Part shown: positions 36,645 through 46,224 of the stretch, piece by piece
Layout of the letters: each line of letters opens with the position of its first letter
Numbering within the stretch: position 1 is the stretch's first letter
Source: Ignavibacteria bacterium RIFCSPLOWO2_12_FULL_56_21
GTDB taxonomy: Bacteria > Bacteroidota > Ignavibacteria > UBA10030
Length of the DNA stretch: 64,000 bases
Direction of reading: 5' to 3'
Assembly (NCBI GenBank): GCA_001802945.1
Contig: MHAK01000040.1
Span: 18,456-82,455 of the forward strand
Notes under the pieces: generated by a model
What the model saw: the letters and a program-made list of their open reading frames with translations, nothing else
Databases searched by the model: none
What the model was told of the DNA's origin: nothing
Position numbers and translations under genes: made by a program

Positions 36645-37385
36645 TCATGCAGGAGATGCAAATAGGTGAACGAGGGCAGGGACTCCCTCGGTTGCGCGAA
36701 CGCGCATGACGCCGTCGGCAAAGCGCGTCACTTCTGTCGGCTCCGGATTGATTTCCAGGACATACGCCCCGTGGTCCCGCGCCACAAGCGGAAGCGATGC
36801 TGCCGGCTGAACAACTGCTGACGTGCCGACAGACAGGAAAAGCTGGCATCGACTGGCGGCCTGTTGCGCAGCAGCGAATTCGTCCATCGGTAATTGTTCG
36901 CCGAACCACACAACGCCAGGACGCAAGAGTCCTCCGCAGAACTCGCATGTCGGCACAGTTTCGCCGTCAAGTTCTATCTCACGTGCCGGTTCTTTCCGGC
37001 ATTCCAGGCACAACGTGCGGCGAATATTGCCGTGCAGCTCAACTACCTTCTTCGAACCGGCTTCGCGGTGCAAGCCATCGACATTTTGCGTTACCAGCAG
37101 AAAATCGCCAATGATTCGTTCCAACTCGGCAAGCGCCACATGGGCGGCATTTGGACGGACTTCTTCAAGAAGTTTTCGGCGATATGCATACCATTCCCAC
37201 ACCAGCCCCGGATTCCGCACGAATGCGTGGATGTTGGCGAGCTCCTCGGGAGAGAACTTCTTCCACAATCCTTCCTGTCCTCGGAAGGTCGGAACGCCGC
37301 TTTCGGCAGAAACGCCTGCACCTGTCAACACGCATACGGACGTGATCCGGGGGGCCATGCGTCGGAGGTCGTCCGGTACACTCAT
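36645..37385 (-). CDS. cobB: Sirtuin, NAD-dependent protein deacylase (CobB-type)
   Basis: A 246-residue Sir2 enzyme. It has GAGVSAESGVPTFRG, TQNVDGLHREAG with the catalytic His in VVELHGN, and a zinc site of two C-x2-C pairs (CLEC, CEFC). The Ala-Tyr-x-x-Arg segment (WYAYRRKLL) that binds succinyl/malonyl-lysine in SIRT5/CobB-type enzymes is present, so desuccinylase activity is likely. Start chosen at the ATGA overlap with the penicillin acylase stop; the longer frame is not supported. Confidence 0.93.
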   Translation of the reverse strand: MSVPDDLRRMAPRITSVCVLTGAGVSAESGVPTFRGQEGLWKKFSPEELANIHAFVRNPGLVWEWYAYRRKLLEEVRPNAAHVALAELERIIGDFLLVTQNVDGLHREAGSKKVVELHGNIRRTLCLECRKEPAREIELDGETVPTCEFCGGLLRPGVVWFGEQLPMDEFAAAQQAASRCQLFLSVGTSAVVQPAASLPLVARDHGAYVLEINPEPTEVTRFADGVMRVRATEGVPALVHLFASPA

Positions 37386-39799
37386 TTGTTCGGTTCGAGG
37401 ATCAGGACCTCCGTCGCTGTGTGACGGACCACAGTCGAATCCATTGGAACGATGCGATACACGCCGTTCAGCCACATCTTGACCTGATCGTCGTAATGAG
37501 AGTGAAAAACATGGCCAGATTGACCGGGCGGCAGAATGGACCTTGTGTTGTTGGGGTTCGACAGGTCGAACACCTGCCGGGTGGATGCTCCCACGGTCAT
37601 TCGGAATGGATGAGCAACATCGTAGTATCCGACGTTCACGGTTGAGTGTGCGCCGCCAACCGCGTACGGTCCGTTGTTGAAGATCGGTGCGAGCAACGGA
37701 TTGGAGGAAAACGCGTGCTCGAACACGATGGTGTGCAGGCGTTCCCATCTCCACTCTTTCATCTCCCCGCCCAAGTTCCGGCGCAGCTCCCCAATGGCGC
37801 CCATCACGCTTCGGCGGATCATGTCGTCCCTCGTTTCGACCTCCGGAGTCCGGATATCGTCAAACCAGGAGGAAGTCGGTTTGCGGAGGAGCCGTTCCAA
37901 CGCCGTCATCGGCATGCTCGCCACCGTGTCAAAGATTGCCAGGAAGTCCGGACCCATGTCGTCCTCGAAGGTCTCTCGCACAAGGTGCATCATCGTCGAT
38001 TCAAAGAGCAACGTCGATACATCCTCTTTCCGCATATTGAAATCCCACGACCGGAGATAGGTCAGATACGAACGAAGCGAGTCCGAAGAGGAAGAATCGG
38101 GAAAGACATTCAGGATGACGGGCACGACTTCCCGAGCAAGGGGCGATACAAGGTCCAGTTGCAGCCTTTGCATGTCGTCCATTGTTACCCGTGGCGACGA
38201 TGAGAGCACCTCTGTGATCCTTCTTATCCGCCACGACGGCTCCCATAGTTGCGTAATATGATACGGGAACCGGTCGTCAATGATCTTGTTGTTGGCGGTT
38301 GCGATGAAACCTTGAGGCGGATCGAAAATGGAGGGCATAGCAGATGCTGGAACGTATCCAGTCCAATCGGATCCAGACTCCCAACCTGGCTGAGGAAGAA
38401 GTGCATGTCGGGCATTCCTGATCGGCAAGCGGCCGCCCGTCTGATATCCAATATGACCTGAAGTGTCCGCGTACACGAAATTTTGCGCCGGGACCGTGAA
38501 AAGACTCACTGCCGCACGGAATTCTGCCCATGACGAGGCCCTGTTCAGCCGAAGAAATGCACCGGCGTCCGCAGCAATGTCATGACCCGTCCATCGCATC
38601 GAGATAAGGTCGTTCGAGTACGACGCCGCGGGTTCGATCCTGTTCACGATGGGTCCCCGATGCGTCATGTAGATCGTCAGAAGAACCGGTGCGCCGCCCT
38701 TGACCAGGATGGTATCTTCCCGGATCTCCAGCGGGCGCCACACCCCGTCCATCATGTATTTGCTGGGATGCTGCAGAGAATCAACCCGTTCGACATAGAA
38801 GTCATGATCGTCCATCATTGCGTTTGTCAATCCCCACGCAATGCTCCTGTTTCTGCCGATGATGGCGAAAGGAATGCCCGGGATGGCGAGCCCGGCAACA
38901 TTCAAACCGGGTGCGGTCACATGTATTTCATGGAACCTCGCGGGAGTCAGGAGCATCAGGTGTGGATCATTCGCCAAGTACGGTTTGCCTGAAACCGTTC
39001 GTGCACCTGCCACAGCCCACGAATTGCTCCCCTGACCCAACGTTCGAAGGCCAAGGATGTCACGCGCACGAAGTTCAGCGTCCACATACGCCGAAAGTCC
39101 GGCGACTACGCGCGGCGTCGGCCTGAGTGACGGCGGGACGACCATCGGTGCATCTTCGTCCCATGCCGGGAAAAGATCGCGCGCACGGTCCTCACCAAAC
39201 CTCTCGACGAACACCGACATGAGCACATCCATCCACCTCGAATAATCGAGTTCCCACGCCATGAGCCGGCTGACAAGGATTGACTGATGAAGAGTCCATG
39301 GTTCCGGCTCGAATCCAAGCATATCGTATTCGATCGGATACATGCCCTTCGCTTCCGCAATCCATGCGTTGACCCCTTCACAGTATGCCAGCATTGCTGT
39401 CCGCGTTTCATCATCGAGGATATCCTCAATGCGCGAAGCCGTATGCTGAAGGCCGAGCGTCCTGAAAAGACGGTCAACCGGAAGTGCAGCAGGTCCGACG
39501 AGTTCTGCCAACCGACCTTCTCCCACTCTTCGAAAGAGTTCCATTTGCCATAGTCGGTCCTGGCCATGGACGTATCCCACGGCTCTGTAGGCATCCAGGA
39601 TCGACTGTGCTTGAATATGAACCACGCCGTATGGATCGCGGCGTACCTCAACTGAGGTCGATAGTGCGGAGAGAGTGGCGGAACCGCTTGCAGAGGGAAA
39701 GGACCGATGCGCCAACCAGAGCCCAACGACAATGATGGCAGCGACGATCACAACCAGCGCAGCGCCTGTTCCAATGACCAGCTTCAGTCGGGTATTCAC
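37382..39799 (-). CDS. Penicillin acylase-family Ntn hydrolase
   Basis: An 805-residue precursor with an N-terminal membrane anchor or signal (about 7-30). The N-terminal nucleophile after self-cleavage is Ser258 in GQG-SNSW, followed by the beta-chain. An earlier YVHGQDRLWQMELFRR is the classical alpha-chain motif. The family hydrolyses amide bonds of penicillins or N-acyl homoserine lactones; the true substrate is unknown. It is the first gene of an operon with cobB and pyk. Confidence 0.92.
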   Translation of the reverse strand: MNTRLKLVIGTGAALVVIVAAIIVVGLWLAHRSFPSASGSATLSALSTSVEVRRDPYGVVHIQAQSILDAYRAVGYVHGQDRLWQMELFRRVGEGRLAELVGPAALPVDRLFRTLGLQHTASRIEDILDDETRTAMLAYCEGVNAWIAEAKGMYPIEYDMLGFEPEPWTLHQSILVSRLMAWELDYSRWMDVLMSVFVERFGEDRARDLFPAWDEDAPMVVPPSLRPTPRVVAGLSAYVDAELRARDILGLRTLGQGSNSWAVAGARTVSGKPYLANDPHLMLLTPARFHEIHVTAPGLNVAGLAIPGIPFAIIGRNRSIAWGLTNAMMDDHDFYVERVDSLQHPSKYMMDGVWRPLEIREDTILVKGGAPVLLTIYMTHRGPIVNRIEPAASYSNDLISMRWTGHDIAADAGAFLRLNRASSWAEFRAAVSLFTVPAQNFVYADTSGHIGYQTGGRLPIRNARHALLPQPGWESGSDWTGYVPASAMPSIFDPPQGFIATANNKIIDDRFPYHITQLWEPSWRIRRITEVLSSSPRVTMDDMQRLQLDLVSPLAREVVPVILNVFPDSSSSDSLRSYLTYLRSWDFNMRKEDVSTLLFESTMMHLVRETFEDDMGPDFLAIFDTVASMPMTALERLLRKPTSSWFDDIRTPEVETRDDMIRRSVMGAIGELRRNLGGEMKEWRWERLHTIVFEHAFSSNPLLAPIFNNGPYAVGGAHSTVNVGYYDVAHPFRMTVGASTRQVFDLSNPNNTRSILPPGQSGHVFHSHYDDQVKMWLNGVYRIVPMDSTVVRHTATEVLILEPNK

Positions 39800-39824
39800 G
39801 AGGAAGTGGCGGTCGGAGAAAGAA

Positions 39825-39857
39825 AAAACCCCGTCCCGATGCGCCGGGACGGGGTCA
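39825..39857 (-). terminator. Rho-independent terminator of the FadL-like gene
   Basis: A 10-bp GC-rich stem (ACCCCGTCCC 39830-39839; GGGACGGGGT 39848-39857), with an A run on the plus strand giving a U run on the minus-strand transcript. It ends the gene at 39891-41369 just before the acylase gene. Confidence 0.85.
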
Positions 39858-39890
39858 ATGTAGCGATTCTTGACCCACAGTTCAAATAGG

Positions 39891-41369
39891 TCAGAACCGG
39901 TAGGAAAGAGTGACAGTGACTTTGCTGTTCGTGAGCGATTCCGACGTTGATGAAGGTTGAGGAATAATGGGGTCGTAGTAGTTGTCGCGGAATGATTTCC
40001 ATTGACCCAAAGCTCCAGCCAAGTTGAGTACGGTGTTCGTATCCATATTGATGCCGATCCCCCCGGTCATGTAGAGTTGGTCGAAACTTGAAGGGTCTCC
40101 TTTGTACGGGGACGGGAGATATGCTCCACCGCCTCGAAGTACCAAGCCAAGATCCCAGAATGTCACTTCCACACCTCCCCGCAAATTCGTCGTAGCGCGA
40201 AAAGCACGTTTAATGTACCTATTCTCCTGCAGCAGGTCCGGGTTCTCGGTCTCGAATGCCATCTGAGTCCAATCAGTGTATTCAGCGTCACCACTCACCG
40301 AGATCCAGTCAAACACATACAATGTCAACCCGCCGCTTACCACATACGGCGTCTGGATCTTGTAACTCGTGGCATTCGCAATCGATGCCGATAGTGAGAA
40401 CCCGTCATCGAACAGGCTTTTCCCAGCGTTCGTGAAAGTCTCTTTGATCTCGTATGATGTGGGAGTCCGCAGCGTCATACCGATCTTGTAGCGACCCTGC
40501 TTCCGCATCATGAGGCCGAATAACACATTGAAGCCATCGAGCTGGCTTTCAATCGTGCTGGTGTACGTAAATCGATCAAAATTGTAAGGAAAGCTGTATC
40601 CACTGTGATAAACATCGCGGCTGTCGGACTCGATAAATTCCCGGTCATACGAGTATGTGCCGGAGACGAAATTCAATGAAACACCCATCGAAATGTCCCG
40701 GGCAATATCGATGCCCGCACCGAATGACCAGTGGTTTGTGCCTCCTCCTTCTAAGACGGTTGCAGATTGTTGAACGCTGTCCGTCAAAATAGGGACCAGG
40801 AAGCCGTCGGTCCCCGTCGTATCTGCCAGCCAAATCTTGAACGGGATGTTGGCTTCGAGAAAAGCGCGCTCGTCGGTGTACGACATCGCATATAAATCGG
40901 TGGTCGGCGCAAGCGATGATGCAACGATCGAACTTCGTCCATTAAAGCCATCAAACGATGCCGATGACGTAAAGTTGGACATCCGTCCGAACCCCAGGGC
41001 AAACGTGAGGCTTCCGCGGGTTGTCGGAACGGGATATACCACGCCAGCGTTGTCGATGCTCATGGCGTTATTTTGAGACTTGGTCTTCGCGCCCAGGAAC
41101 GAGACATCGTTGCTGACACCATTCCTGCTGAATCCCAGCGATACTTCGTAATCGCGAATGGCTGCAAGACCGGCCGGATTTCCGAAGAGGGCGGAGTATT
41201 CGTCCCCTCTGCCGGTGGTTGCCCCGCCAAGTGAAAGTGTTCGCGCTCCAACTCCGAGACCGAACTGGGAAAACCGAAGGACGTCCTCCGCAAACTGGGC
41301 CTGCATTGTCGATGATACCAGAGCGCAGAGAAGGAGAATCTGCCTGATCATGTGACGTTGATGGATCAT
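39891..41369 (-). CDS. FadL/OmpP1/PorV-like outer-membrane protein
   Basis: A 492-residue barrel protein. After the signal peptide comes QFAEDVLRFSQFGLGVGARTLSLGGATTG, then GDEYSALFGNPAGLA; the G-A-R-x-L-x-L-G-G-A and N-P-A-G-L elements mark the FadL/PorV group. The C-terminus is strand-rich and ends Y-R-F. It may import hydrophobic compounds or act like PorV of the type IX secretion system; the sequence alone does not decide. An SD AGGA precedes the ATG. Confidence 0.82.
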   Translation of the reverse strand: MIHQRHMIRQILLLCALVSSTMQAQFAEDVLRFSQFGLGVGARTLSLGGATTGRGDEYSALFGNPAGLAAIRDYEVSLGFSRNGVSNDVSFLGAKTKSQNNAMSIDNAGVVYPVPTTRGSLTFALGFGRMSNFTSSASFDGFNGRSSIVASSLAPTTDLYAMSYTDERAFLEANIPFKIWLADTTGTDGFLVPILTDSVQQSATVLEGGGTNHWSFGAGIDIARDISMGVSLNFVSGTYSYDREFIESDSRDVYHSGYSFPYNFDRFTYTSTIESQLDGFNVLFGLMMRKQGRYKIGMTLRTPTSYEIKETFTNAGKSLFDDGFSLSASIANATSYKIQTPYVVSGGLTLYVFDWISVSGDAEYTDWTQMAFETENPDLLQENRYIKRAFRATTNLRGGVEVTFWDLGLVLRGGGAYLPSPYKGDPSSFDQLYMTGGIGINMDTNTVLNLAGALGQWKSFRDNYYDPIIPQPSSTSESLTNSKVTVTLSYRF

Positions 41370-41390
41370 TGTTGTAGTCCTGAAAGTTCT

Positions 41391-42269
41391 TTATCTACCC
41401 CGCGACCGGGTTGCTCCGGAAGACCGTGTACCGTTTCCACTAGATCTGCTTCCTCCAGATGACGGCGGTGGGGAGGAGTGTGGGGATGACGAAGGAGCCG
41501 GACGCGATACAGTCTGTGACCGCGCTGGTCGATCCGAAGTGGCGGGACGGGATTCAGTCCCCGATGATGACCGGGACAGGCGATCGAGTATCGATGGCAG
41601 GGTCCATTGCTGACGGGCGGGACGATCTGTTGTTGCTGTCCTTCCGCCACTGGCCGGCTGCCCAGTGCGTGTACCTGAACCCGTTCGTACCGACGTTGCG
41701 CTCGTTCCTCGAGCTGTCGCCCGGCCGCCGCTTCCCGATTGTACAGTTGCTGGGCGCGCGCTTGTTGAACCGGCCGAGCTTCGTGCGCCATCGTAATCCC
41801 GCCGACGTTCGTTGCCTGACCTGCGCACCCCTGAATTTCTCGTCGTCACAGTTGAGCCGTTGGTGCCGTAGTACGGACCGTAATCGTGGTAAGCATGGCC
41901 CCACGCATATGTCGACCCCCAATACCACGGGCGGTAACTCCAATATCCATAGCCCGGCCAATCGCACCACCAGGGATATGGATATGCTATGGTTAAGTCC
42001 CAATACGGCCACGGATCATAAATAACAATCGGCCGATGCCAACCCGGATAGTAATAGTCGAATTCCCACCACGGAACTGTGATCGGTCTTTCAAAATCGA
42101 CCGAGGGTGAACTAACTGCAACAGAGGTGTCTGAATCGAGGTAGGGTTCGGAAGATTCGTCAGCAAAGGGCTCGTCGTCCATCGTGGCAACCTGAGTATA
42201 ACAACCGGGAGCGGCCACGAGAAGGAAGCCCAAGGCTGCAGGGGCGAAGAATCTCGGAATTCGGTTCAT
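41391..42269 (-). CDS. Lipoprotein with Tyr/Trp-rich core and Ser/Arg/Gly-rich tail
   Basis: A 292-residue protein. The signal ends in A-A-P-G-C, a lipobox. Residues about 70-140 are extremely rich in Tyr, Trp and Pro (for example PWWEFDYYYPGWHRP). From about 145 to the end the chain is low-complexity Ser, Thr, Gly, Arg and Pro, probably disordered. I recognise no family. It lies between the FadL-like gene and a barrel gene. The tail could bind nucleic acid or cell-wall polymers; this is speculation. Confidence 0.75.
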   Translation of the reverse strand: MNRIPRFFAPAALGFLLVAAPGCYTQVATMDDEPFADESSEPYLDSDTSVAVSSPSVDFERPITVPWWEFDYYYPGWHRPIVIYDPWPYWDLTIAYPYPWWCDWPGYGYWSYRPWYWGSTYAWGHAYHDYGPYYGTNGSTVTTRNSGVRRSGNERRRDYDGARSSAGSTSARPATVQSGSGGRATARGTSATSVRTGSGTRTGQPASGGRTATTDRPARQQWTLPSILDRLSRSSSGTESRPATSDRPARSQTVSRPAPSSSPHSSPPPSSGGSRSSGNGTRSSGATRSRGR

Positions 42270-42337
42270 AATTGACCTCGTTTGGGAAGCGCGTTTGGTA
42301 GAATCAGGTCAATCTCTGTGCCATTGCTCACAATGAA

Positions 42338-42378
42338 AAAGGCCGAAAACCGAAGAAATTCTCCGGATTCCGGCCTTT
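42338..42378 (-). terminator. Terminator of the outer-membrane barrel gene
   Basis: AAAGGCCG (42338-42345) pairs with CGGCCTTT (42371-42378), with an inner CCG/CGG pair. The A run before it gives U's on the minus strand. It lies in the 196-bp gap between 42269 and 42466, which holds no gene. Confidence 0.75.
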
Positions 42379-42465
42379 CCAAAAATGATTTTGTCTCCGA
42401 AAATGGACGCCGGCTCAGAGATGTAGCCGTCCTGGCACAGCCTTGGCACTGCTCACAGTTCCGGT

Positions 42466-43239
42466 TTACAGCGTTCCAACGTAATCGATTTGAAGAGTTC
42501 GGTTACCGACGGAGACATTCTGCTGGTTTTTCGTCACGTTCTTGAGATCAAACCCGACCACGAGCCCCTTCCCCCAATTCCAGCGAAACGCCAAATTCAG
42601 ATAGCCTCTGCCGCGTCCGACGGCGTTGCCATGATCGTCATTGAACCCAAAATCGTACTCTCCAAGCACGGAGATCTCCTCACCAATCGATTTTTCAATT
42701 CCGACAAACGTGTTCATGTCCCTGTCGCCATCTCCCCTGTCCATCGTAAAGTTCAAGCCGCCGTGGAGACTCAGGTTCCCGAAGAACGCATAATTGCGGC
42801 TCGCGACGACATAAGCGCCCGGAGACTTGATCGTATATCGGGCAAGGTCCTTGATATATGGTTCTTTGCCCTGGGAGTCGAACCCTATCGCGATTGCCGG
42901 CATCAACGATCCTTCGTTCAGGATGCGGAGTTTTGCCTGAACACCGGGCCAGGGATTCATGTGGATCACAGACGGACCGATGATGTCCGTTCCGCCATAG
43001 GAGATGCCGAACATGAACCGTTCAAACACCCCTACCGAGATACCAGCCAGCACTCCGCCGCGCTGATAGAAATTCGCCGAAACGGCGAATGACCCCCGCT
43101 TATCCATTCCTGCAGTCGGCTTATCGATCAAGTTGGTCGGCTCAACCGCAGATTCGTCACCGGCGTAGCCTTGCGCCTCCAACTGACACCAAGTTGAACA
43201 CACAACGCCAAGGAAACCCGCTACAATTCGCATGTTCAT
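42466..43239 (-). CDS. Hypothetical outer-membrane beta-barrel protein
   Basis: A 257-residue exported protein (signal ends near L-E-A-Q-G). Strands such as GSFAVSANFYQRGGVLAGISVGVFERFMFGISYGG are typical of small barrels in the YjbH-like group, though similarity is weak. The start at 43239 follows a good SD (AAGGACC) and lies after the amidohydrolase stop; the longer frame would overlap. Function unknown. Confidence 0.7.
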   Translation of the reverse strand: MNMRIVAGFLGVVCSTWCQLEAQGYAGDESAVEPTNLIDKPTAGMDKRGSFAVSANFYQRGGVLAGISVGVFERFMFGISYGGTDIIGPSVIHMNPWPGVQAKLRILNEGSLMPAIAIGFDSQGKEPYIKDLARYTIKSPGAYVVASRNYAFFGNLSLHGGLNFTMDRGDGDRDMNTFVGIEKSIGEEISVLGEYDFGFNDDHGNAVGRGRGYLNLAFRWNWGKGLVVGFDLKNVTKNQQNVSVGNRTLQIDYVGTL

Positions 43240-43255
43240 GTCGCTTGGTCCTTTT

Positions 43256-44767
43256 TCATACATCCTCGTCGCCAAACACCTTTCGAACGTTCGGACCCAA
43301 TTCCTCAGCCGAACGCGACGGCGGTGGCAATGGTAAGATCGGAGTGGTCGTCGGCGTGTTCTCTTTCCTCACGACCCGAAATCCCTCTTCGAACGGCTGC
43401 CCAGCTCCTTCTTCAGCCGGGGACGGGGGAATCGCAATAACGGGAGTGCCCAACGACGACCGCGTGTGAAGCGATATCGGTGCGGCAATCTGCATGAGCA
43501 GCCGCATGTCGGCCGCGAGGTCCTCCGCCGCATAGGTTAGGACTTCGCTTTCGCGCACAAAGAACTCTCCGTTGATCATCACTTCGGTGATGTCGGCGGT
43601 CGAGGCACGATGCAGCAGCAACTCCGAGACGACCGCCGGCCCTTCGGTCTCCATCGCCGCTCGAACACCCGCATCCGTACATCGCATGAATACGAAATCC
43701 GCCCTCTTGCCCGGGAGTATCGCCCCAATTTCACTGTCCATCCCCAGCAATTGTGCTCCGGCGTGGGTATGGGTCATTAAGACTGACGCCGCACTCATCA
43801 TGTTTTCGCTTGAGAGCGCAGCCATTTCCCACAGCGCGCGCATGTTCTCCCAAGGCCGTAGCGTTCCCCAATCGGATCCCAGAACCATGGTGACGTCGGC
43901 ATCGATCAACCGCTCGACTGGCGGCAGTTCGACTCCCTTTCGCATGGCGGCGGCCGGAGCAAGAATGACCCGGGCATTCGATTTGTGGAGTATGTCGGCA
44001 TCATTCACATCAAGCACTGAGAGGTGCGTCGGGAGTTGACGCGTGGAGAACATCTGATATTCGTCCAATACTTGAACGGAAGACTTGCGGAAATTACGCC
44101 GGATATACTCCGCTTCACGCAGTGTTTCGCCAAGATGTGTGATCAAAGGAAGTCCGAGGTCTCGCGCTTGCCTTAGGGTCGTCTGAAGATTGTAGGTCGT
44201 GAGCTCTTCAGCCGGTGGGAGCACAAGGAGGGGCCGGACATTCGGATTTCGAAGCGTCCTGGCAGCCTCGATCTGATCGCCGGTGTGAGCTCCGACAAAA
44301 CCTCTGAGATCCGTCTTTAGCAGCGCCTCGACGGATGCCGCGAAAGCGGCATCGTTGCCGCCGAATCCAAACTCAACAATCGTGGTAATTCCTGACCGGA
44401 GAGCAGCATAATATGCACATCGATACAATCGAACCCAATCCTCCGTAGTGGCGCGTTCCCGCAAAAAGGTCAAAGCGCTCTGCATGCGTTCATTCTCAGC
44501 CCATCGGTCCGCCGGCTCGCCGGCCGCAAGGATGTCGAGGATGTAGGATTCACCGTGGTAATGAGCATCCACAAAACCCGGGAGAAGGACTCTACCTGCG
44601 GCATCGACGACCTCCGCCTGTGGATACGTCTGTCGGGCTCCCTGTCCGGATGTCAGCAACGCGGCAATGCGACCGTTTCGTACAACAACCGTCATGAGTC
44701 CGCCGCTTCCCGAGGGGTCGCAGGCCAGGACATACGCATTCTCTATGATCTTTACACCATCCTGCAT
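43256..44767 (-). CDS. Metal-dependent amidohydrolase
   Basis: A 503-residue cyclic-amidohydrolase-type enzyme. Metal ligands: D-A-H-Y-H (H-x-H), His in ITHLGE, a further His in THLS, and Asp in GSDWG. The N-terminal and C-terminal strands form the composite beta-domain. It resembles the imidazolonepropionase/chlorohydrolase-like branch. The last ~60 residues are proline-rich and extra. Substrate unknown. It starts 7 bp after cysS. Confidence 0.88.
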   Translation of the reverse strand: MQDGVKIIENAYVLACDPSGSGGLMTVVVRNGRIAALLTSGQGARQTYPQAEVVDAAGRVLLPGFVDAHYHGESYILDILAAGEPADRWAENERMQSALTFLRERATTEDWVRLYRCAYYAALRSGITTIVEFGFGGNDAAFAASVEALLKTDLRGFVGAHTGDQIEAARTLRNPNVRPLLVLPPAEELTTYNLQTTLRQARDLGLPLITHLGETLREAEYIRRNFRKSSVQVLDEYQMFSTRQLPTHLSVLDVNDADILHKSNARVILAPAAAMRKGVELPPVERLIDADVTMVLGSDWGTLRPWENMRALWEMAALSSENMMSAASVLMTHTHAGAQLLGMDSEIGAILPGKRADFVFMRCTDAGVRAAMETEGPAVVSELLLHRASTADITEVMINGEFFVRESEVLTYAAEDLAADMRLLMQIAAPISLHTRSSLGTPVIAIPPSPAEEGAGQPFEEGFRVVRKENTPTTTPILPLPPPSRSAEELGPNVRKVFGDEDV

Positions 44768-44774
44768 TCCGCAG

Positions 44775-46217
44775 TTACTCCTTCTTCCAGACTGTGCCTT
44801 CTTTGCGGTCTTCCAATGTCACGCCGAGCTCTTTCAACCCGTCACGAATTCTGTCCGAGATCTGAAAGTTTTTCTGCTTTCGTGCTTCATTGCGCATGGT
44901 GGTCAGGAGGTCCATCAACTTGTTCTCCAGGTTCTCACTCCGGGATGATCCCGGGACCTCAGGGACGATTCCCAGCACGTCCTGGCCGTACTTTCGATAT
45001 ACATTGTCCACGGACCGGAGGCTTTCGAGTGACACGGAAGACCCTGATGCAAGGAGGGCATTCATTTCTTTGCTGAGCTCGAACAACGCACCGATTGCCT
45101 GCGGCGCATTCAGGTCGTCATCGAGGGCGTCCCGGATCTGCCTATCGTAAGCAACTGCATCACAATGCGATCCCCCTTTTCTTCCCTCTTGTTCAGCCCG
45201 TGCTAACGCCGCCCGGAGATTTTGCACTGCATTCTGAAGCCGTTCGAAACCAGATCGGGCCCCGTCCAGTGCCTGCTCGCTGAAATCAAGCGTACTTCTG
45301 TAATGACTTTGGAGAATGAAGAAACGCACGACGATCGGATCGTACTTTGTGAACAAATCTTTCAAAGTCACAAAATTACCGAGGGATTTCGACATCTTTT
45401 GACCGTTGACAGTCACAAGATTGTTGTGCAGCCAAAACCTGGCGAAAGGTTTTCCGGTCGCGCAAACGCTTTGCGCGATCTCGCATTCGTGATGGGGGAA
45501 CTGGTTATCCAGTCCACCCCCGTGAATATCGAACGTCTCTCCAAGGTACTTCATCGACATTGCCGAGCATTCCACGTGCCATCCGGGAAATCCTTCTCCC
45601 CACGGACTTGGCCATCGCATGATGTGCTCAGGTTCGGCGCGCTTCCAGAGTGCAAAATCCTCCGGATACCGTTTTTCCGACCGTGATTCTACTCGTGTCC
45701 CACCAACCGCTTCTTCGAGCGTGCGACCTGACAGACGTCCGTACTCCTTGAAGGTGCGAACGTCAAAGTACACGGATCCGTTCACTTCATACGCGAATTC
45801 TTTTTCCAGCAACGATTGAACGATTGCAATCTGTTCTAAGACATGACCCGTGGCCCGGGGGGAAATATCCGGCCGCACAAGGCCCAGCGCATCCATGTCC
45901 TCGAAGTAGCTACGCGCGATCGCTTCTGCGATCTGCATGGGGTGCTGATGTTCCAGGCGCGACTGCTTCAGCATGCGGTCTTCGCCGTCGTCCAGAAGGT
46001 GGCCAACATCCGTAATGTTCTGGACATACAGGACTTTGTTGCCGATGAATCGAAAATACCGGACAAGCACATCGAATGATACGTAGCTCTTCGCATGGCC
46101 GACGTGCGAATGGCTGTATACAGTGGGGCCGCAAACATACATGCGGACATAGCCGGGTATCAACGGTTCAAACAGCTCTTTTCGCCGTGTCAGCGAATTG
46201 TACAACTGAAGAGGCAT
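44775..46217 (-). CDS. cysS: Cysteinyl-tRNA synthetase
   Basis: A 480-residue class I synthetase. The HIGH motif is H-V-G-H in YVCGPTVYSHSHVGHAKSY and the KMSKS motif is GQKMSKSLGN. Zinc ligands Cys in YVCGPT and the later CSA/HHECEIAQ region are present. The ATG at 46217 is chosen; the in-frame extension upstream runs into recN. Length is normal. Confidence 0.97.
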   Translation of the reverse strand: MPLQLYNSLTRRKELFEPLIPGYVRMYVCGPTVYSHSHVGHAKSYVSFDVLVRYFRFIGNKVLYVQNITDVGHLLDDGEDRMLKQSRLEHQHPMQIAEAIARSYFEDMDALGLVRPDISPRATGHVLEQIAIVQSLLEKEFAYEVNGSVYFDVRTFKEYGRLSGRTLEEAVGGTRVESRSEKRYPEDFALWKRAEPEHIMRWPSPWGEGFPGWHVECSAMSMKYLGETFDIHGGGLDNQFPHHECEIAQSVCATGKPFARFWLHNNLVTVNGQKMSKSLGNFVTLKDLFTKYDPIVVRFFILQSHYRSTLDFSEQALDGARSGFERLQNAVQNLRAALARAEQEGRKGGSHCDAVAYDRQIRDALDDDLNAPQAIGALFELSKEMNALLASGSSVSLESLRSVDNVYRKYGQDVLGIVPEVPGSSRSENLENKLMDLLTTMRNEARKQKNFQISDRIRDGLKELGVTLEDRKEGTVWKKE

Positions 46218-46224
46218 AGTCGGC

